A stretch of DNA of 64,000 bases from the NCBI GenBank assembly GCA_014607495.2, contig CP053163.1:5498716-5562715 (forward strand), given 5' to 3'. The notes under the pieces are model-generated. The model was not told the DNA's origin. It searched no databases and worked only from the letters and a program-made list of their open reading frames with translations. This DNA comes from Carposina sasakii. Its lineage: Eukaryota; Arthropoda; Insecta; Lepidoptera; Carposinidae. Both the position numbers and the translations under genes were made by a program. Shown one piece after another: positions 63,711-64,000 of the stretch (its first letter is position 1; each line of letters opens with the position of its first letter).

Positions 63711-64000
63711 CTTATACGAGTGTCGAAGGCAGCGGGACGGATCCCGGCGGTTCGGGGCGGTTTTAACCAGTGAGCAGCGCCAACCGGCCCGTGGAGGCCT
63801 TACCACATGACGTCATCCGATAATATGTATACACAAAGAAACAATCTTTGAGGATAAAAAGTATTTCATTACCTACATGATGTCGTGTAGTTTTGGCGCT
63901 CTGTTTTGAGATTAAGACGTTGTTAAATCTTAAATTATGACTAAATAGAGATTTATCTTAGCGTCAAACGGATATCATTTTGATAATAGATGACTACCTA
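63711..64000. other. Intron or upstream part of the right-edge gene
   Basis: A GC-rich stretch at 63725-63810 (GGATCCCGGCGGTTCGGGGC) followed by AT-rich DNA. No further exon could be fixed. Confidence 0.3.

Overview
The window looks like lepidopteran (moth or butterfly) nuclear DNA. It is AT-rich, with short exons in long introns. It is crowded with repeats typical of Lepidoptera: RTE-clade retrotransposon tails ending in GATGATGATGA-type runs, short Helitrons ending in CTAG, many TIR elements whose ends read TACAGGGTG, a hAT element, and elements with (ATGT)n tails.

The main content is two tandem minus-strand copies of a cation-chloride cotransporter gene of the SLC12 family (NKCC/NCC type, commonly annotated in Lepidoptera as bumetanide-sensitive sodium-(potassium)-chloride cotransporter). 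I rebuilt the exons by reading splice sites and phases. The right copy (58594 down to 32420) is complete: 19 coding exons and about 1054 residues. It has a 14-nt coding exon 1, an N-terminal regulatory exon with an RFxV kinase-docking motif, a 12-TM core and the cytoplasmic C-terminus ending in the family-typical VLTFYS. The left copy (20938 down to 7645) has exons 3-19 (about 953 residues, roughly 96% identical), all open and all with GT-AG splice sites. I find no counterpart of exons 1-2, so it has no visible start codon, RFxV motif or promoter of its own.

The left copy arose by a tandem segmental duplication of about 22 kb. Matching flanks run from about 3350-3750 to 25440 (left unit) and from about 29650 to 51280 (right unit). 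The breakpoint falls in the intron between exons 2 and 3. The junction between the units holds a gypsy-type LTR-retrotransposon fragment. It was itself duplicated recently as a nearly identical 3.08-kb tandem repeat (about 23891-26970 and 26971-30051). Because the two units started identical, each acts as an empty site for insertions in the other. Several elements with clean target duplications are found in only one unit: a Helitron, a hAT element, RTE fragments and MITEs.

Layout: 1-~2850, last exon and probable 3' UTR of an unidentified plus-strand gene; ~3350-7500, 3' flank of the left copy with a nested Helitron/TIR island; 7.6-21 kb, left cotransporter copy; 21-30 kb, TE-rich junction with the 3.08-kb duplication; 30-32.3 kb, 3' flank of the right copy; 32.4-58.6 kb, right copy; 59.2-61.5 kb, a 129-bp minisatellite with 4-unit higher-order structure flanked by direct repeats; 62-63.4 kb, a TIR element and a non-LTR fragment; 63.5-63.7 kb, last exon of another minus-strand gene that continues to the right.

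The point of most interest is the duplicated gene body that seems to depend on a single 5' end. The left copy carries replacements at conserved positions, and both copies have Asn where potassium-transporting NKCCs have a K+-coordinating Tyr.
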